From Arsenophonus apicola (GTDB lineage Bacteria > Pseudomonadota > Gammaproteobacteria > Enterobacterales > Enterobacteriaceae), in the NCBI RefSeq assembly GCF_020268605.1, contig NZ_CP084222.1, positions 3,237,429-3,301,428 of the forward strand: a stretch of DNA of 64,000 bases, in the 5' to 3' direction. Of this stretch, positions 30,550-40,849 are shown in pieces; within the stretch, counting starts at the first letter, position 1; every line of letters begins with the position of its first letter. The notes under the pieces are model-generated. The model searched no databases, had not been told where the DNA came from, and worked only from the letters and a program-made list of their open reading frames with translations. The position numbers were made by a program, and so were the translations under genes.

Positions 30550-31940
30550 TGTGTTAATAAAACCTGTAATAACTTAGCCTCATCATCAAGGCAGCGTAAG
30601 TCAAGCCATAAGCGGCCAGCGGAAATCCTACCAATAATTGGGGTAGCTAATTGTCGCCATTGACGAGACAACGAGACTAATTGATTATGTTTATTATTTT
30701 TAGGCGTAAATGTTATTGCCCAACTAGCCAGACGTTCATTTGGCAGTGAACCACTACCAATCTGGGAAAAACAGGCTTCATCGTTAACACTAAATTGGTC
30801 ACCATAGTGATGCTTTATCGGCTCAATAAGCCGCCGGGCCAATTTGCGAATTTCCGCTTGCGGTCGTGTCAAAAAGTTAAGGGTGGGTAACGAAGTTGTC
30901 ACTTTTTCGCCATGCTGGTAGATCCGCAATGTGGCCTCTAGGGCAGCTAAGGTCATTTTATCCGCTCGTAACGCGCGTTTTAATGGATGTTGTTGAATGG
31001 CGTCAATCCAACATTTTTTGCCCAAAATAATTCCTGCCTGTGGGCCACCAAGTAATTTATCACCTGAAATAGAGACCAGATCAACGCCTTGTGCCAGATA
31101 GTGTTGCGGCATAGGCTCAGCCGGTAAACCATATTGGGTCATATCAATCAAAGCACCACTGCCTACATCAATCGCAGTAGCAATGTTATATTCAGTACCA
31201 AGTTGAGCGAGTTGCTGACCTTCAACCTCAGCGGTAAAACCTAAGATACGGTAATTACTGGTGTGGACTTTCATTAACAGAGCCGTCTCTTCATTTATTG
31301 CACGCTGGTAATCTTGCAGATAAGTTCGATTCGTTGTTCCTACCTCCACCAGCTGACAACCCGCCTGTTTCATTACCTCTGGCACGCGAAATGCTCCACC
31401 AATTTCGACCAATTCTCCTCGCGACACAATAACTTGTCGTCCCGCTGCGATGGTTGCTAACATTAATAACACTGCGGCAGCATTATTATTGACAATACAA
31501 GCATCTTCCGCACCGGTTAGTTCACAAAGTAAATCAGCTATTATACGATCTCGATGTCCACGTACCGCGTCATCAAGCGTATATTCTAAAGTCACTGGAT
31601 AGCGCATCACTCGAGTCACCGCTTCAATCGCTTCTTCTGCCATTAACGCACGACCCAAATTAGTATGTAACACTGTACCGGTTAAATTAAAAACTGGCCG
31701 CAAGCCAGAACTCTGCTGCCGTTGGAGTTGATGAGTAAGTGCAGCAATCCAATCACTTTGCCACACAGGTAAGCATTGCTGTTGTTTTATTTGCTCCCGT
31801 GCATGCTGCTGCATATTGCGTAATATCTTTGTTACTTGAGTTCGACCATAACCTTCTATCAAGGATAAAACCGACGCTTCATTCAGTAAATAATCGATGG
31901 CCGGTAACTGACGATATAATGAAGTAACATCTTTGGACAT
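30546..31940 (-). CDS. selA: L-seryl-tRNA(Sec) selenium transferase SelA
   Basis: 464 residues. It converts seryl-tRNA(Sec) to selenocysteyl-tRNA(Sec) using selenophosphate. PLP-binding features are VFNLTGTVLHTNLGRA, IDVGSGALIDM, and ISGDKLLGGPQ, whose Lys295 is at the same number as the PLP lysine in E. coli SelA. The N-terminal SLYRQLPAIDYLL is the usual tRNA-binding start. It stands just behind fdhE and ahead of selB on the same strand. selC (the tRNA) and selD are not in the window. Confidence 0.96.
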   Translation of the reverse strand: MSKDVTSLYRQLPAIDYLLNEASVLSLIEGYGRTQVTKILRNMQQHAREQIKQQQCLPVWQSDWIAALTHQLQRQQSSGLRPVFNLTGTVLHTNLGRALMAEEAIEAVTRVMRYPVTLEYTLDDAVRGHRDRIIADLLCELTGAEDACIVNNNAAAVLLMLATIAAGRQVIVSRGELVEIGGAFRVPEVMKQAGCQLVEVGTTNRTYLQDYQRAINEETALLMKVHTSNYRILGFTAEVEGQQLAQLGTEYNIATAIDVGSGALIDMTQYGLPAEPMPQHYLAQGVDLVSISGDKLLGGPQAGIILGKKCWIDAIQQHPLKRALRADKMTLAALEATLRIYQHGEKVTTSLPTLNFLTRPQAEIRKLARRLIEPIKHHYGDQFSVNDEACFSQIGSGSLPNERLASWAITFTPKNNKHNQLVSLSRQWRQLATPIIGRISAGRLWLDLRCLDDEAKLLQVLLTQ

Positions 31941-31959
31941 AACCGATTAAAACCTTAAC

Positions 31960-32892
31960 TTATTCACAAGGAAATAAAAATGGATTAATACTGCTACGGG
32001 CAAATCCCTCTTCTTCCAATTTAGCATCCAGGATCAAGGAAGCCAGATCATCAGCAACCGCATCAACCTTCGCATCTTGTTCCTGATAAAGAATTTTTAA
32101 ATAACTACCACAATCACCACAACTCTCAGCCTTAATCGCCGCATATTCACTGGCTAAAGACCAATAATCTAATTCTTTTGTTTGCTCACAATTACTACAT
32201 TTTATCCGTACAACATGCCATTCAGTTTCACACAAATTACAATGCAAATAACGCAAGCCTTGATGGGTTCCTATTTGCACAACACTAGAAACTGGAATGC
32301 TGCCACATACTGGACAAAATTGACGATGTTCACCATTTTCAGCGGTTGCCTTACCTGGGATTTGACTGGCCATTTGTGCCCAAAACAAGGAAAGTGCCGC
32401 CCAAATAAAGAGCGCTTGTTCTGAGGGTACTCGGCTAAATTCACCATTGAGTAATGCTGTTGCCATCAACTCCAGTTCATGTATAGAAACTTTGGTCAAA
32501 TTTTCTAATGCGGGCTTTACCTGTTCAGGTACCACCGGAACCAACTCAGCAATTAAAGAGGCAAATAATTTGTGCCAATGGTCAGTACGGATGAAAGTTT
32601 TACAATCTAATGGCGGTTTATTGGCTTTCATCGATTGTTGGAGGATAGCCTTGATATCCATCATCAAAGGATGTTTATAGAGTGCATTTTGTTGAGCGCG
32701 AGTAACATGAGCGGCAAATAGCAGATATTCACTAAATGGATTTTCTGGCGTCGCTAATGATTGAAAACGTTCAGCCCGGGATTGATATAGATTGTTTAAA
32801 TCTGGAAATAATACCGGCGGGATATAACTGATGCCATTTTTGGCTAGCTCATTTTTACCTATCTCTTCTTTAGGTAAAATCCTAATGCTCAT
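31960..32892 (-). CDS. fdhE: Formate dehydrogenase accessory protein FdhE
   Basis: 310 residues (E. coli 309), starting MSIRILPKEE. FdhE is a rubredoxin-like protein needed for active FdnGHI and FdoGHI. The C-terminal half has four paired-cysteine sites: CPVCGS, CNLCETEW, CSNCEQ and CGDCGSY. It follows fdoI, as in the E. coli fdoGHI-fdhE operon, and its end SSINPFLFPCE matches that family. Confidence 0.96.
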   Translation of the reverse strand: MSIRILPKEEIGKNELAKNGISYIPPVLFPDLNNLYQSRAERFQSLATPENPFSEYLLFAAHVTRAQQNALYKHPLMMDIKAILQQSMKANKPPLDCKTFIRTDHWHKLFASLIAELVPVVPEQVKPALENLTKVSIHELELMATALLNGEFSRVPSEQALFIWAALSLFWAQMASQIPGKATAENGEHRQFCPVCGSIPVSSVVQIGTHQGLRYLHCNLCETEWHVVRIKCSNCEQTKELDYWSLASEYAAIKAESCGDCGSYLKILYQEQDAKVDAVADDLASLILDAKLEEEGFARSSINPFLFPCE

Positions 32893-33045
32893 AGATGCAC
32901 TCTCTTTAATGATTTATTTTACCATTATTGCCCAATAAATCTCAGAATAGACCAAAAGCGAACAGGGATCTATAAACGGCTTAATAACATAAAAAAGCAG
33001 AATATAATTATTCTGCCCCTGTTATTACTATTCGAAGAAACGCTG

Positions 33046-33696
33046 TTAACCGCTCTTTTCTTGCCGAGGCTTCTCTCTTCTAACAATCTCTCGATACCAT
33101 CGTGGATGATGTTTTTTCGCCCATGCGCGGGTTACCCATCCTTCAACCATTGCACGAATAGAGCCTTTTACCCATATAGCGGCATAAATATGAATAATAA
33201 TTGTCATTATTAGATCAATCGCCGCAACAGAATGAAGAAGCAAGGCCAAACGAATAATCGGGATGGGAAAATAGTCGGCAAAATAAGGCCGCCAAATAAT
33301 AATACCGCTAACCAAAAGTAAAAACAGGCAAACGGTTGCTAGCCAAAATACCCCTTTTTGGCCTAAATTATATTGACCAACATCACCTGCTTCTTCATTT
33401 TTCAAAATTTTGCCAATATTTTTTGCCCAAACAATATCTTGTTTTTCAATAAAATTATGTTTGAAATATCTAACAAACATGCCAACAAATAGTACAAACA
33501 TCACTGTACCCAACCATGGATGCAGCACTCTGGCAAGTTGTGGTGTCCCCAAAATATTCATCAACCAGTTTAGCGATGGAAAGAAAAAACCTAAGCCGCT
33601 AATTGCCGTAAATAAAAAAAAGATAACCATTAGCCAGTGATTGATTCTTACACTGGCAGAGTAGCGGATAATTTTTTCAGTCGGTTTTTTTATCAT
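33046..33696 (-). CDS. fdoI: Formate dehydrogenase-O cytochrome b556 subunit
   Basis: 216 residues, four membrane segments (about residues 20-40, 55-72, 113-133 and 150-172) and conserved histidines for two haems (INHWLM, RVLHPWLG, LLLHSVAAIDL, IIIHIYAAIW). It takes electrons from the FdoGH peripheral subunits into the quinone pool. Its start codon overlaps the end of the original fdoH frame by 20 bases (33677-33696), showing the ancestral translational coupling. The IS200/IS605 element in fdoH now lies just upstream, so expression from the fdoG promoter may be reduced. Confidence 0.93.
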   Translation of the reverse strand: MIKKPTEKIIRYSASVRINHWLMVIFFLFTAISGLGFFFPSLNWLMNILGTPQLARVLHPWLGTVMFVLFVGMFVRYFKHNFIEKQDIVWAKNIGKILKNEEAGDVGQYNLGQKGVFWLATVCLFLLLVSGIIIWRPYFADYFPIPIIRLALLLHSVAAIDLIMTIIIHIYAAIWVKGSIRAMVEGWVTRAWAKKHHPRWYREIVRREKPRQEKSG

Positions 33697-33817
33697 CAGT
33701 TATCCCCCTTTTTTTATTCACCAATTTCTCGCTTTTTTCTGACCTTGCATCATCTCTATTTGGCGGTTTTTGCGCTTCATCCTCATCAGAAACACGATTT
33801 GGCCCCACAGTCAGATA
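33677..33817 (-). pseudogene. fdoH: Detached C-terminal fragment of fdoH
   Basis: 46 codons with no start that read YLTVGPNRVSDEDEAQKPP and a Lys-rich tail, ending in TGA inside the first codons of fdoI. E. coli FdoH ends with HYVGVGPNRADEEE in the same place, so this is the lost tail of the gene at 35602-36453, cut off by the insertion element. Confidence 0.85.
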
Positions 33818-33868
33818 TTGACATCCTCCCCCACCTTCACACTTCGTGACTCAGGAGGGGGATTCCCG

Positions 33869-35094
33869 TTAGTCGGAGACTATCTGATCGCTCAGAAGCC
33901 TGGTTCCTGCTGCTGACGGCATTACTGCACCGTTCACTTCACAGGCTAACACGGCATGTCCTGCCGCTAAAATGTTACGAGCTCCGTTGATATCTGCGTT
34001 CTCTGTATACCCGCACTCAAGGCACTCGAATCTACTTTGTGATTGACGATTTTCTTTCGCTGTATGACCACAACATGCACACCGTTGACTTGTATATGCC
34101 GGAGGCACAGCTAATACCTGACCACCGCGCCATAGCTGCTTGTACTCAAGCTGACGGCGCATTTCATACCAACCCTGATCCAGTATCGAACGGTTAAGTC
34201 CTGATTTTGCCCTGACATTCCGTCCGTGCTGCTCTTGTGTACCTTTTGCCGATTTCGACATGTTACTGACCTTTAAGTCCTCAATGACGATCATCGCGTG
34301 GTTTTTGCTGATTTCACTGGTGACTTTGTGAAGGTAGTCTTTGCGGATATTGGTTATATGCGAGTGGAGACGTTGGATTTTTCGCTTCTGTTTTTTCCAG
34401 TTATTGCTGAATTTAACTTTACAGCTTAACTGACGCTGGAATTTCGCCAGCTTTTTTTGGTTGGTTTTAAAACTGTTTACAGGTTCAAACACTGTGCCGT
34501 CTGACAGCGTGGCGAGTCTGGTTACACCTGCATCCAAACCAATCATTGTTGCTGACGAATGAGGCTGAATGTCCATTTCCAGTTCGACCTGAAACGATAT
34601 ATACCAGTGTCCCGCATGTTGGCTAACGGTTGCGTTTTTAATCTTACCGTACAGCTTTTGCGACTGCCGGAACTTTACCCATACCAAACCTGACGGTAAT
34701 CTCACTCTGCCATTATCGAGCTGACAATATTTATCAAAATTAACAAAACGAACTGAATCACGCCCGTCATTTTTCCTTTTAAATACAGGAGCTTTTGCTG
34801 CCAGTTTTTATCAAAGCAGCGTTTCCATGCCCCGTGCAGATCTTTGAGTTTCTGCTGAAGATTATCCGTGTAGGCTTCTTGCAAAAAGGAATGTTCCGGC
34901 TTTTTTTTCCATTCTGTGAGCATCCGATTTAGTTCAAACGCTGACGGTAGTTTACCGCCGGATTCAATAATGCGTTGCGTCTCTGCTAGCCCGTAATTCC
35001 AGATAAAACGAGCGCATCCGCACAACTGCCGCAAACGTTGCGACTGTTTTTCGGTTGGTTCGAGTCTGAATTTGTAGGCTTTTAGAATTAGCAT
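33869..35094 (-). pseudogene. tnpB: TnpB (IS605-type RNA-guided nuclease), frameshifted
   Basis: The first frame (35094 down) gives KAYKFRLEPTEKQ, the standard TnpB start. It is lost at a run of four A on the coding strand (34793-34796); the second frame runs from APVFKRKNDG through VRFVNFD and RLPSGLVWVKF to 33869. Together they make about 408 residues. RuvC residues are present in IGLDAGVTRLA, IVIEDLKV and NADINGARN, and the zinc ribbon as CACCGH and CLECGY. One missing A explains the break. An omega-RNA would overlap the 3' end and right terminus (33818-33900), but I cannot define it. Confidence 0.85.
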
Positions 35095-35152
35095 TATTAC
35101 TCAGTGTGTAGTAAATTATCTCACTATCTTACCGTATATCCGGTTAATTTCA

Positions 35153-35557
35153 ATGCAAAAATATAAAATCAACCGTTCAAGACATGCAGCGTTTCTTTTA
35201 CATGTTCACCTTGTCTTTGTGACTAAGTACCGAAAGAAAGTACTCAGTGGCTTGCACTACAAAGCATTTCATCAGTATGCAGGTGAAGTGTGTCGCGACT
35301 TTGGGGCTGATTTAAAGGAAAGTAACGGAGAGTCCGATCACGTTCATATGCTGATCGAGTACCCGCCCACAGTGCAGTTGTCAGTACTAGTAAACTCGCT
35401 GAAAGCGGTAACGTCTCGTCGTCTGCGTAATGAGTTTCTAGACTTGCGTGGGGCTTACGGCAAGCCAGTGTTGTGGTCTCGATCATACTTTGCAGGTTCG
35501 TGCGGGGGAGCACCGCTGGAAGTTGTTAAGCAATACATTCAAAATCAGCGTGGCTGA
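35153..35557 (+). CDS. tnpA: IS200/IS605 transposase TnpA (Y1 HUH)
   Basis: 134 residues, intact. It nicks and joins single-stranded element ends with one tyrosine. HUH motif: DHVHMLIEYPP, preceded by HVHLVFVTKYRKK; the catalytic tyrosine is in EVVKQYIQNQ. It is divergent from tnpB, 58 bases apart, the order of the IS605 group. Because TnpA is intact while TnpB is frameshifted, the element could still move. Confidence 0.93.
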   Translation: MQKYKINRSRHAAFLLHVHLVFVTKYRKKVLSGLHYKAFHQYAGEVCRDFGADLKESNGESDHVHMLIEYPPTVQLSVLVNSLKAVTSRRLRNEFLDLRGAYGKPVLWSRSYFAGSCGGAPLEVVKQYIQNQRG

Positions 35558-35601
35558 TCATTCTTCGGGCTTTTCAAGCCCGACCAAATTCCCCTCCCAC
35601 C

Positions 35602-36453
35602 TTATGTCGGTGGGAGTACCCTTTGGAGGTTAAGATGGAAAAATGCTGAGGCAAAAGTAACGGCAAACCCAACGGCAGCTAACGGTTTCCAGATATTTTT
35701 CCAAAAGGTGACGGTGGGACTGATAGTCGGATTATTGGGCAGACCATGATACAGTTCGGGCTTATCACCATGATGTAATACATACATAACATGGGTACCT
35801 CCGACACCTTGTGGATCATAAAGCGCTGCATTTTGATAACCACGGGTTTTCAATTCTTCAACGCGTTCAGCAGCCAGTTGTTTCATCACTGCTTTACTAC
35901 CAAAATGAATTGCACCGGTCGGACAAGTTTTTACACAAGCGGGTTCCTGGCCGACTTCAACCCGATCAACACAAAGGGTGCATTTATAAACTCGATTATC
36001 CTCTTTATTTAATCCGGGGATATTAAAAGGACAACCGGCAATACAATAACCACAACCAATACAATGTTCTGAGTCAAAATCGACAATTCCATTGGCATAC
36101 TGAATAATCGCACCTGCAGAAGGGCAAGCTTTCAAACAACCCGGATCCGCGCAATGCATACAGCCATCTTTGCGGATCAGCCATTCTAATTTTCCTTTCT
36201 CTTCAACTTCAGTAAAGCGCATCACCGTCCATGATTTGGCCGTTAAATCTAACGGGTTATCATAAACACCGACGTTATAACCAATTTCATCACGAATATC
36301 ATTCCATTCAGAACAGGCTACCTGACACGCTTTACAACCAATACAGGTGGTTACATCAATTAGTTTTGCCACTGCCTCTTTATCACTGCGTACTTGAGGA
36401 GCAGGTGTCAGCGAATTAGTCGCAGAGCGGCGTATAATATCTTGAGAAGCCAT
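35602..36453 (-). pseudogene. fdoH: Formate dehydrogenase-O iron-sulfur subunit, 3' end replaced by IS sequence
   Basis: 283 residues from the ATG at 36453 (MASQDIIRRSATN as in E. coli). The four ferredoxin-type clusters are all present: CIGCKACQVAC, CMHCADPGCLKAC, CIGCGYCIAGC and CTLCVDRVEV...CVKTC. The single membrane helix PLAAVGFAVTFASAFFH is also retained. After FFHLN the last eight residues (LQRVLPPT) are read from the insertion element, and the ancestral 46-residue tail lies at 33677-33817. The electron-transfer core is therefore complete and the protein may still work; the missing part is the hydrophilic C-terminal tail beyond the helix, plus the coupling to fdoI. Confidence 0.88.
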
Positions 36454-36464
36454 CATCTACCTCC

Positions 36465-39400
36465 TTACACCTTTTCCACATTAACCAAAAACGCTTTAAA
36501 CTCAGGTGTCTGAGTATTGGCATCACCAACAAATGGCGTCAGGGTATTGGCAATAAAGCCTTTTCGCGTCAATCCTTGAAAAGCCCAATGGATCGGAATA
36601 CCAATCGTATCAATTTCGCGGCCATCCACCTTTAAAGTACGGATACGCTTAGTCACCACAGCCTTTGCTTTGATATAACCACGGTTAGAACTTACCTTAA
36701 CAACATCGCCTGCTTTGATACCTTTTTTCTCTGCCAATCGTTCACCAATCTCAACAAATTGTTCGGGTTGAATAACCGCATTCAAATGCGCATGTTTTGT
36801 CCAAAAATGAAAATGTTCAGTTAAGCGATAAGTTGTGCCAACATAAGGAAATTTCTCAGCATTACCCAATGCTTTAAGATCGTCAGCAAATAGGCGTGCC
36901 GCAGGATTAGAGATAACATTCGGATGTAAAGGATTGGTTCCTAACGGAGTTTCAAAAGGTTCATAATGTTCAGGAAAGGGGCCCTCTGCCATTTTATCTA
37001 TGGCAAATAAACGACCTAACCCTTCCGGTTGCATAATAAACGGCCCAACACCGGTATCTGGCGCGGCAGTGCTATAATCAGCGATATCAATGCCTGCCCA
37101 TTTGCTACCATCCCATTGGATTAATTGACGTTTAGGATCCCAGGGGTTACCAGCTGGATCTGCGGATGCTCGATTATAAAGGATCCGGCGATTAGCTGGC
37201 CAAGCCCATGCCCAACCCAATGTATTACCTAAACCAGAAGGATCGGCATTATCACGACGCGCCATTTGATTACCCGCCGGCGTCCAACTACCGGCAAAAA
37301 TCCAACAACCACTGCTGGTGGTACCATCATCGCGTAATTGCGCAAAAGCGGAAAGTAACTGACCTTTTTTTACCAGAAGATTACCCTGGGTATCAGTCAA
37401 ATCTGCCAACGCATAACCATTACTTTCTTGCGCAATCTCTTCCGCTGTTGGACGATAGGGATCATAATAATTCCAGCGCATGTTCAATAACTGCTCAGGT
37501 ACTGCGCCACCTTGTTGTTGATAAAGCAGACGTAAACGATGAAAAATTCCGGCTAAAATTTCACCATCGCCAAGGGCTTCTCCTGGTGCATCCGCACCTT
37601 TCCAGTGCCACTGTAGCCAACGAGCGGAATTAACAATCGAGCCATTTTCCTCGGCAAAACAGCAGCAGGGTAAACGAAAAACTTCGGTCATGATTTCTGC
37701 TGGCTGCACATCGTTAAATTCACCATGATTTTGCCAGAAACAAGCGGTTTCGGTATTTAATGGATCAATAGTGACTAAAAATTTTAATTTGGACAATGCA
37801 CTAATAATTTTATTTTTATTGGGGAAAGAAGCTAGTGGATTGAAGCCCTGACAAATATAGCCATTAACTTCACCCTTATTCATCATGTCAAAATATTGCA
37901 GAACATCGTAACTTTTATCCCACTTAGGTAACCAGTCAAAGCCCCAATCATTCTCTTTTTGCGCCTTATCGCCATAAAAGGTTTTCATTAGACTAACAAA
38001 AAATTTAGGGTAGTTACTCCAATAATTAACCTGACCAGGGAGGGTCTGTTTTGGTGTATTTGCAGCTAAATAACTAGCTAAGGTGCTATGTTTTTCCGAT
38101 GGTAAGGTCATATAACCGGTTAAACTTTGCGACAGCAGGCCAAGATCGGTCAAACCCTGGATATTGGAATGTCCCCGTAAAGCATTAACTCCACCACCGG
38201 CCATTCCCATATTACCTAACAGTAGCTGGATCATCGCCATGGTGCGAATATTTTGCGCACCGATGGAATGTTGTGTCCAACCTAATGCATAGAGAAAAGA
38301 AGCGGTTTTATCTTTTTCGCTGGTTTCAGCAATATATTCACAAACCTTGATAAAATCTTCTTGTGGAGTTCCACAAATATTGGCGACCACTTCTGCTGTA
38401 TATCGATTGACGTGCGACTTAAGTAACTGCCAAACACAACGTGGATGTTGTAGTGATTCATCTCGTTTTGCAAAACCGTTGCTATCTAATTCATAATTCC
38501 AGGAAGTTTTATCATACTGGCGATTTTTAGCGTCATAACCACTAAATAACCCATCGTCGAAATGATAATCATCCCGCACAATTAAATTGGCATTGGTATA
38601 AGATCGTACATATTCACTATTAATTTTATTATTATTTATCAAATAATTAATAATACCAGATAAAAAGGTAATATCGGTACCTGAACGGATAGGAGTATAA
38701 AAATCTGCCACTGATGCAGTACGAGTAAAACGCGGATCAATGACAATCAACTTGGCTTTATTGTGGATTTTTTCTTCGATGGCCCAACGGAATCCGACCG
38801 GATGAGCTTCCGCCGCATTACCACCCATTACAATGATCAGGTCGGCATTTTTAATATCAACCCAATGGTTTGTCATGGCACCGCGACCAAATGTTGGAGC
38901 AAGACTTGCTACCGTTGGCGCATGTCAGACACGAGCTTGGTTATCAACCGCTAACATTCCCAGAGCCCGACAAAATTTCTGGGTAATAAAACCGGTTTCG
39001 TTACTACTGGCCGAGGCACACAGCATACCTGTTGTTAACCACCGATTAACTGTTGTCCCAGCCGCATCTGTTTTAATAAAGTTCGCATCCCGATCGGCTT
39101 TCATTAACTTAGCAATCCGATCAAATGCTTCTTGCCAGCTAATACGCTGCCACTTATCAGAGCCTGGCGCTCTATACTCAGGAAATTGCAGACGACTTTC
39201 ACTATGAATAAAGTCGATTAGTCCAGCGCCTTTCGGACACAAAGCGCCTCGACTGACCGGATGGTCTGGATCGCCTTCTATGTGAAATATGCTTTCTTTG
39301 GCATTCTTAGCACCATCACCAAGACTATACATTAATAATCCACAACCAACTGAACAGTATGTACAGGTATTTCGGGTTTCCCTAGCACGTAATAGTTTAT

Positions 39401-39512
39401 ATTGACGCGCAGAAGCTAATGCTGTTGTTGGAGCAAAACCCAAAGCAGCAATCGTTGTACCTGCCATACTGCCAGCACAGATCTTAAAGAACTGTCTTCT
39501 GCTGACTTGCAT
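36465..39512 (-). CDS. fdoG: Formate dehydrogenase-O catalytic subunit, selenoprotein
   Basis: 1015 residues counting one selenocysteine encoded by TGA at 38925-38927, residue 196 (QARV-U-HAPTV), the same position as in E. coli FdoG. The start at 39512 has GAGGAG upstream and gives the twin-arginine signal SRRQFFKICAG. The N-terminal 4Fe-4S site is CTYCSVGCGLLMY ... CPKGAG; molybdopterin-binding segments follow (MGGNAAEAHPVGFRW, IDPRFTRTA). It oxidises formate in the periplasm and passes electrons to FdoH. The end FLVNVEKV matches the family. First gene of fdoG-fdoH-[IS]-fdoI-fdhE, with fdhD divergent, which identifies it as fdo rather than fdn. Confidence 0.96.
38896..38913 (-). promoter_or_regulatory. 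SECIS hairpin for the fdoG UGA codon
   Basis: On the coding strand GGTAGCAAGTCTTGCTCC folds as a short stem (GG/CC, a bulged U, AGCA/UGCU) with a loop containing GU, beginning 11 bases after the UGA. The bulged U and the GU in the loop are the features SelB recognises in E. coli SECIS elements. Confidence 0.8.
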
Positions 39513-39674
39513 TAAAAATCTCCTCATTCACATTACTGACATTGATTTCCATAAGATAAAAAAGTAAAACAGGTCATTATATTTTTAATACCGATCTTTT
39601 TTGTCGGATTAAATTGTATTGATAATAATTAATGTAATCTCTTTTAATGTATTATAGTATTAGGAATTCGGCTA

Positions 39675-40502
39675 ATGAGTAATTTTTATGCAACTGAAAT
39701 GAAGGAAGATGTCGAAAAAACCGGAGCATCTGAAATAAAAGTTTGCAAAAAGGGAAATTTAAACCTTTTTAATCTGGATAAAGTTGCACAAGAAGTTCCT
39801 ATCGCCATGATCTACAATGGCATCTCTCATGTCGTTATGATGGCAAGCCCAAAAGACTTAACGCTATTTGCCTTGGGTTTTTCACTGTCTGAAGGCATCA
39901 TCCAATCTGTTGAGGAAATTCGTGATATCAATATAAATAACTATGGCTCAAAGGGCATAGAATTAAATATTGAACTATCACCTCGCCAGTTTATGGCATT
40001 GAAAACACAACGACGCAATCTAACGGGTCGTACTGGCTGCGGTATTTGTGGTACAGAACAACTTAGCCAACTGTTTCGCCCAATTGATCCTCTTCCTTTC
40101 ACGCAATCATTTTCACTAAATTATCTGGATCAGGCTTTATCACAATTAAATACGATCCAAAAAATTGGCCAATTAACCGGTTGCACGCATGCTGCGGCTT
40201 GGATAACCCCAACCGGCGAGCTAGCTGGAGGCTGTGAAGATATCGGCCGTCATGTTGCCTTTGATAAACTTATCGGCATGAAAAGCCGTGAAAAAAGGCA
40301 AAACGGCGCGGTGTTAATCTCAAGCAGAGCAAGTTATGAAATGGTACAAAAAGCAGCAACCTGCGGAGTAGAAATTCTATTTGCTATCTCAGCCGTCACT
40401 TCACTTGCGGTTGAAATGGCACAAAATTATCAATTAACGTTAGTTGGATTTTGTCGACCAGGTAAAGCCACCATTTTTAGTTACCCCGAACGCTTAACGT
40501 AA
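39675..40502 (+). CDS. fdhD: Sulfurtransferase FdhD for formate dehydrogenase
   Basis: 275 residues. FdhD carries sulfur from IscS to the molybdenum cofactor of formate dehydrogenases, using the cysteine pair seen here as GRTGCGICGTE (Cys122 and Cys125; 121 and 124 in E. coli). Other family marks: LTGCTHAAAW, GCEDIGRHVAFDKLIG, and ISSRASYEMVQKA. It is divergent from fdoG with a 162-base gap that holds both promoters, the same arrangement as in E. coli. Confidence 0.95.
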   Translation: MSNFYATEMKEDVEKTGASEIKVCKKGNLNLFNLDKVAQEVPIAMIYNGISHVVMMASPKDLTLFALGFSLSEGIIQSVEEIRDININNYGSKGIELNIELSPRQFMALKTQRRNLTGRTGCGICGTEQLSQLFRPIDPLPFTQSFSLNYLDQALSQLNTIQKIGQLTGCTHAAAWITPTGELAGGCEDIGRHVAFDKLIGMKSREKRQNGAVLISSRASYEMVQKAATCGVEILFAISAVTSLAVEMAQNYQLTLVGFCRPGKATIFSYPERLT

Positions 40503-40546
40503 TAATTAAATTTAAAAATATTATTTACATTCAATAAATATCATTA

Positions 40547-40607
40547 AATAAATAGAACCAAATATTTTATAAAATAATTTGTTTCTATTTATTGCATTAT
40601 TTTTTTA
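40547..40607 (+). terminator. Terminator of fdhD
   Basis: AATAAATAGAA and TTCTATTTATT form an 11-bp stem, with further A-T pairs inside, followed by GCATTATTTTTTT. It lies 45 bases after the fdhD stop. The rest of the 347-bp gap to the next gene holds the Fur-box-like site listed separately and otherwise only AT-rich sequence. Confidence 0.65.
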
Positions 40608-40726
40608 ATTGAGATCACATTTTTAAATTTAAATTTTTAATACTTAATAACCACTAATATTAAAAAATAAAATTAAATCATACCGCTATTAAATTCCTTA
40701 GTTATATATTTATTTCCCTCACAAGC

Positions 40727-40747
40727 AAATGATAATAATTATCATTT
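40727..40747. promoter_or_regulatory. Fur box upstream of the hemophilin locus
   Basis: AAATGATAAT-A-ATTATCATTT is a perfect 21-base palindrome (10-1-10) and matches the GATAATGATAATCATTATC consensus closely. It lies 103 bases upstream of the hemophilin start, so the locus is probably repressed by iron-loaded Fur. Inferred from sequence only. Confidence 0.8.
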
Positions 40748-40849
40748 ACTTGGGTTCTTTTTTACTTTAAGGTTTATTTCAGGCAAAACTTTATTTGTCT
40801 ATGCCATTTTTTGTCAAATAAAAATTAATATTTTTACAAGGAATTAAAA

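Larger units (their letters stand above)
33818..35634 (-). mobile_element. IS200/IS605-family element inserted in fdoH
   Basis: About 1.8 kb carrying divergent tnpA (plus) and tnpB (minus), no inverted terminal repeats and no target duplication, as in the IS605 group. Subterminal hairpins are visible at both ends: ATCCTCCCC with GGAGGGGGAT (33823-33862, two mismatched positions) and a perfect CTCCCACC / GGTGGGAG (35594-35616). On the tnpB strand the right end is GTCAA next to TATCTG of fdoH. The left end is either just after TTAAC (35629-35633) or just after CAT (35635-35637); both restore an in-frame fdoH, and the second aligns better with E. coli FdoH. Boundaries are therefore uncertain by about six bases. 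Confidence 0.85.
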
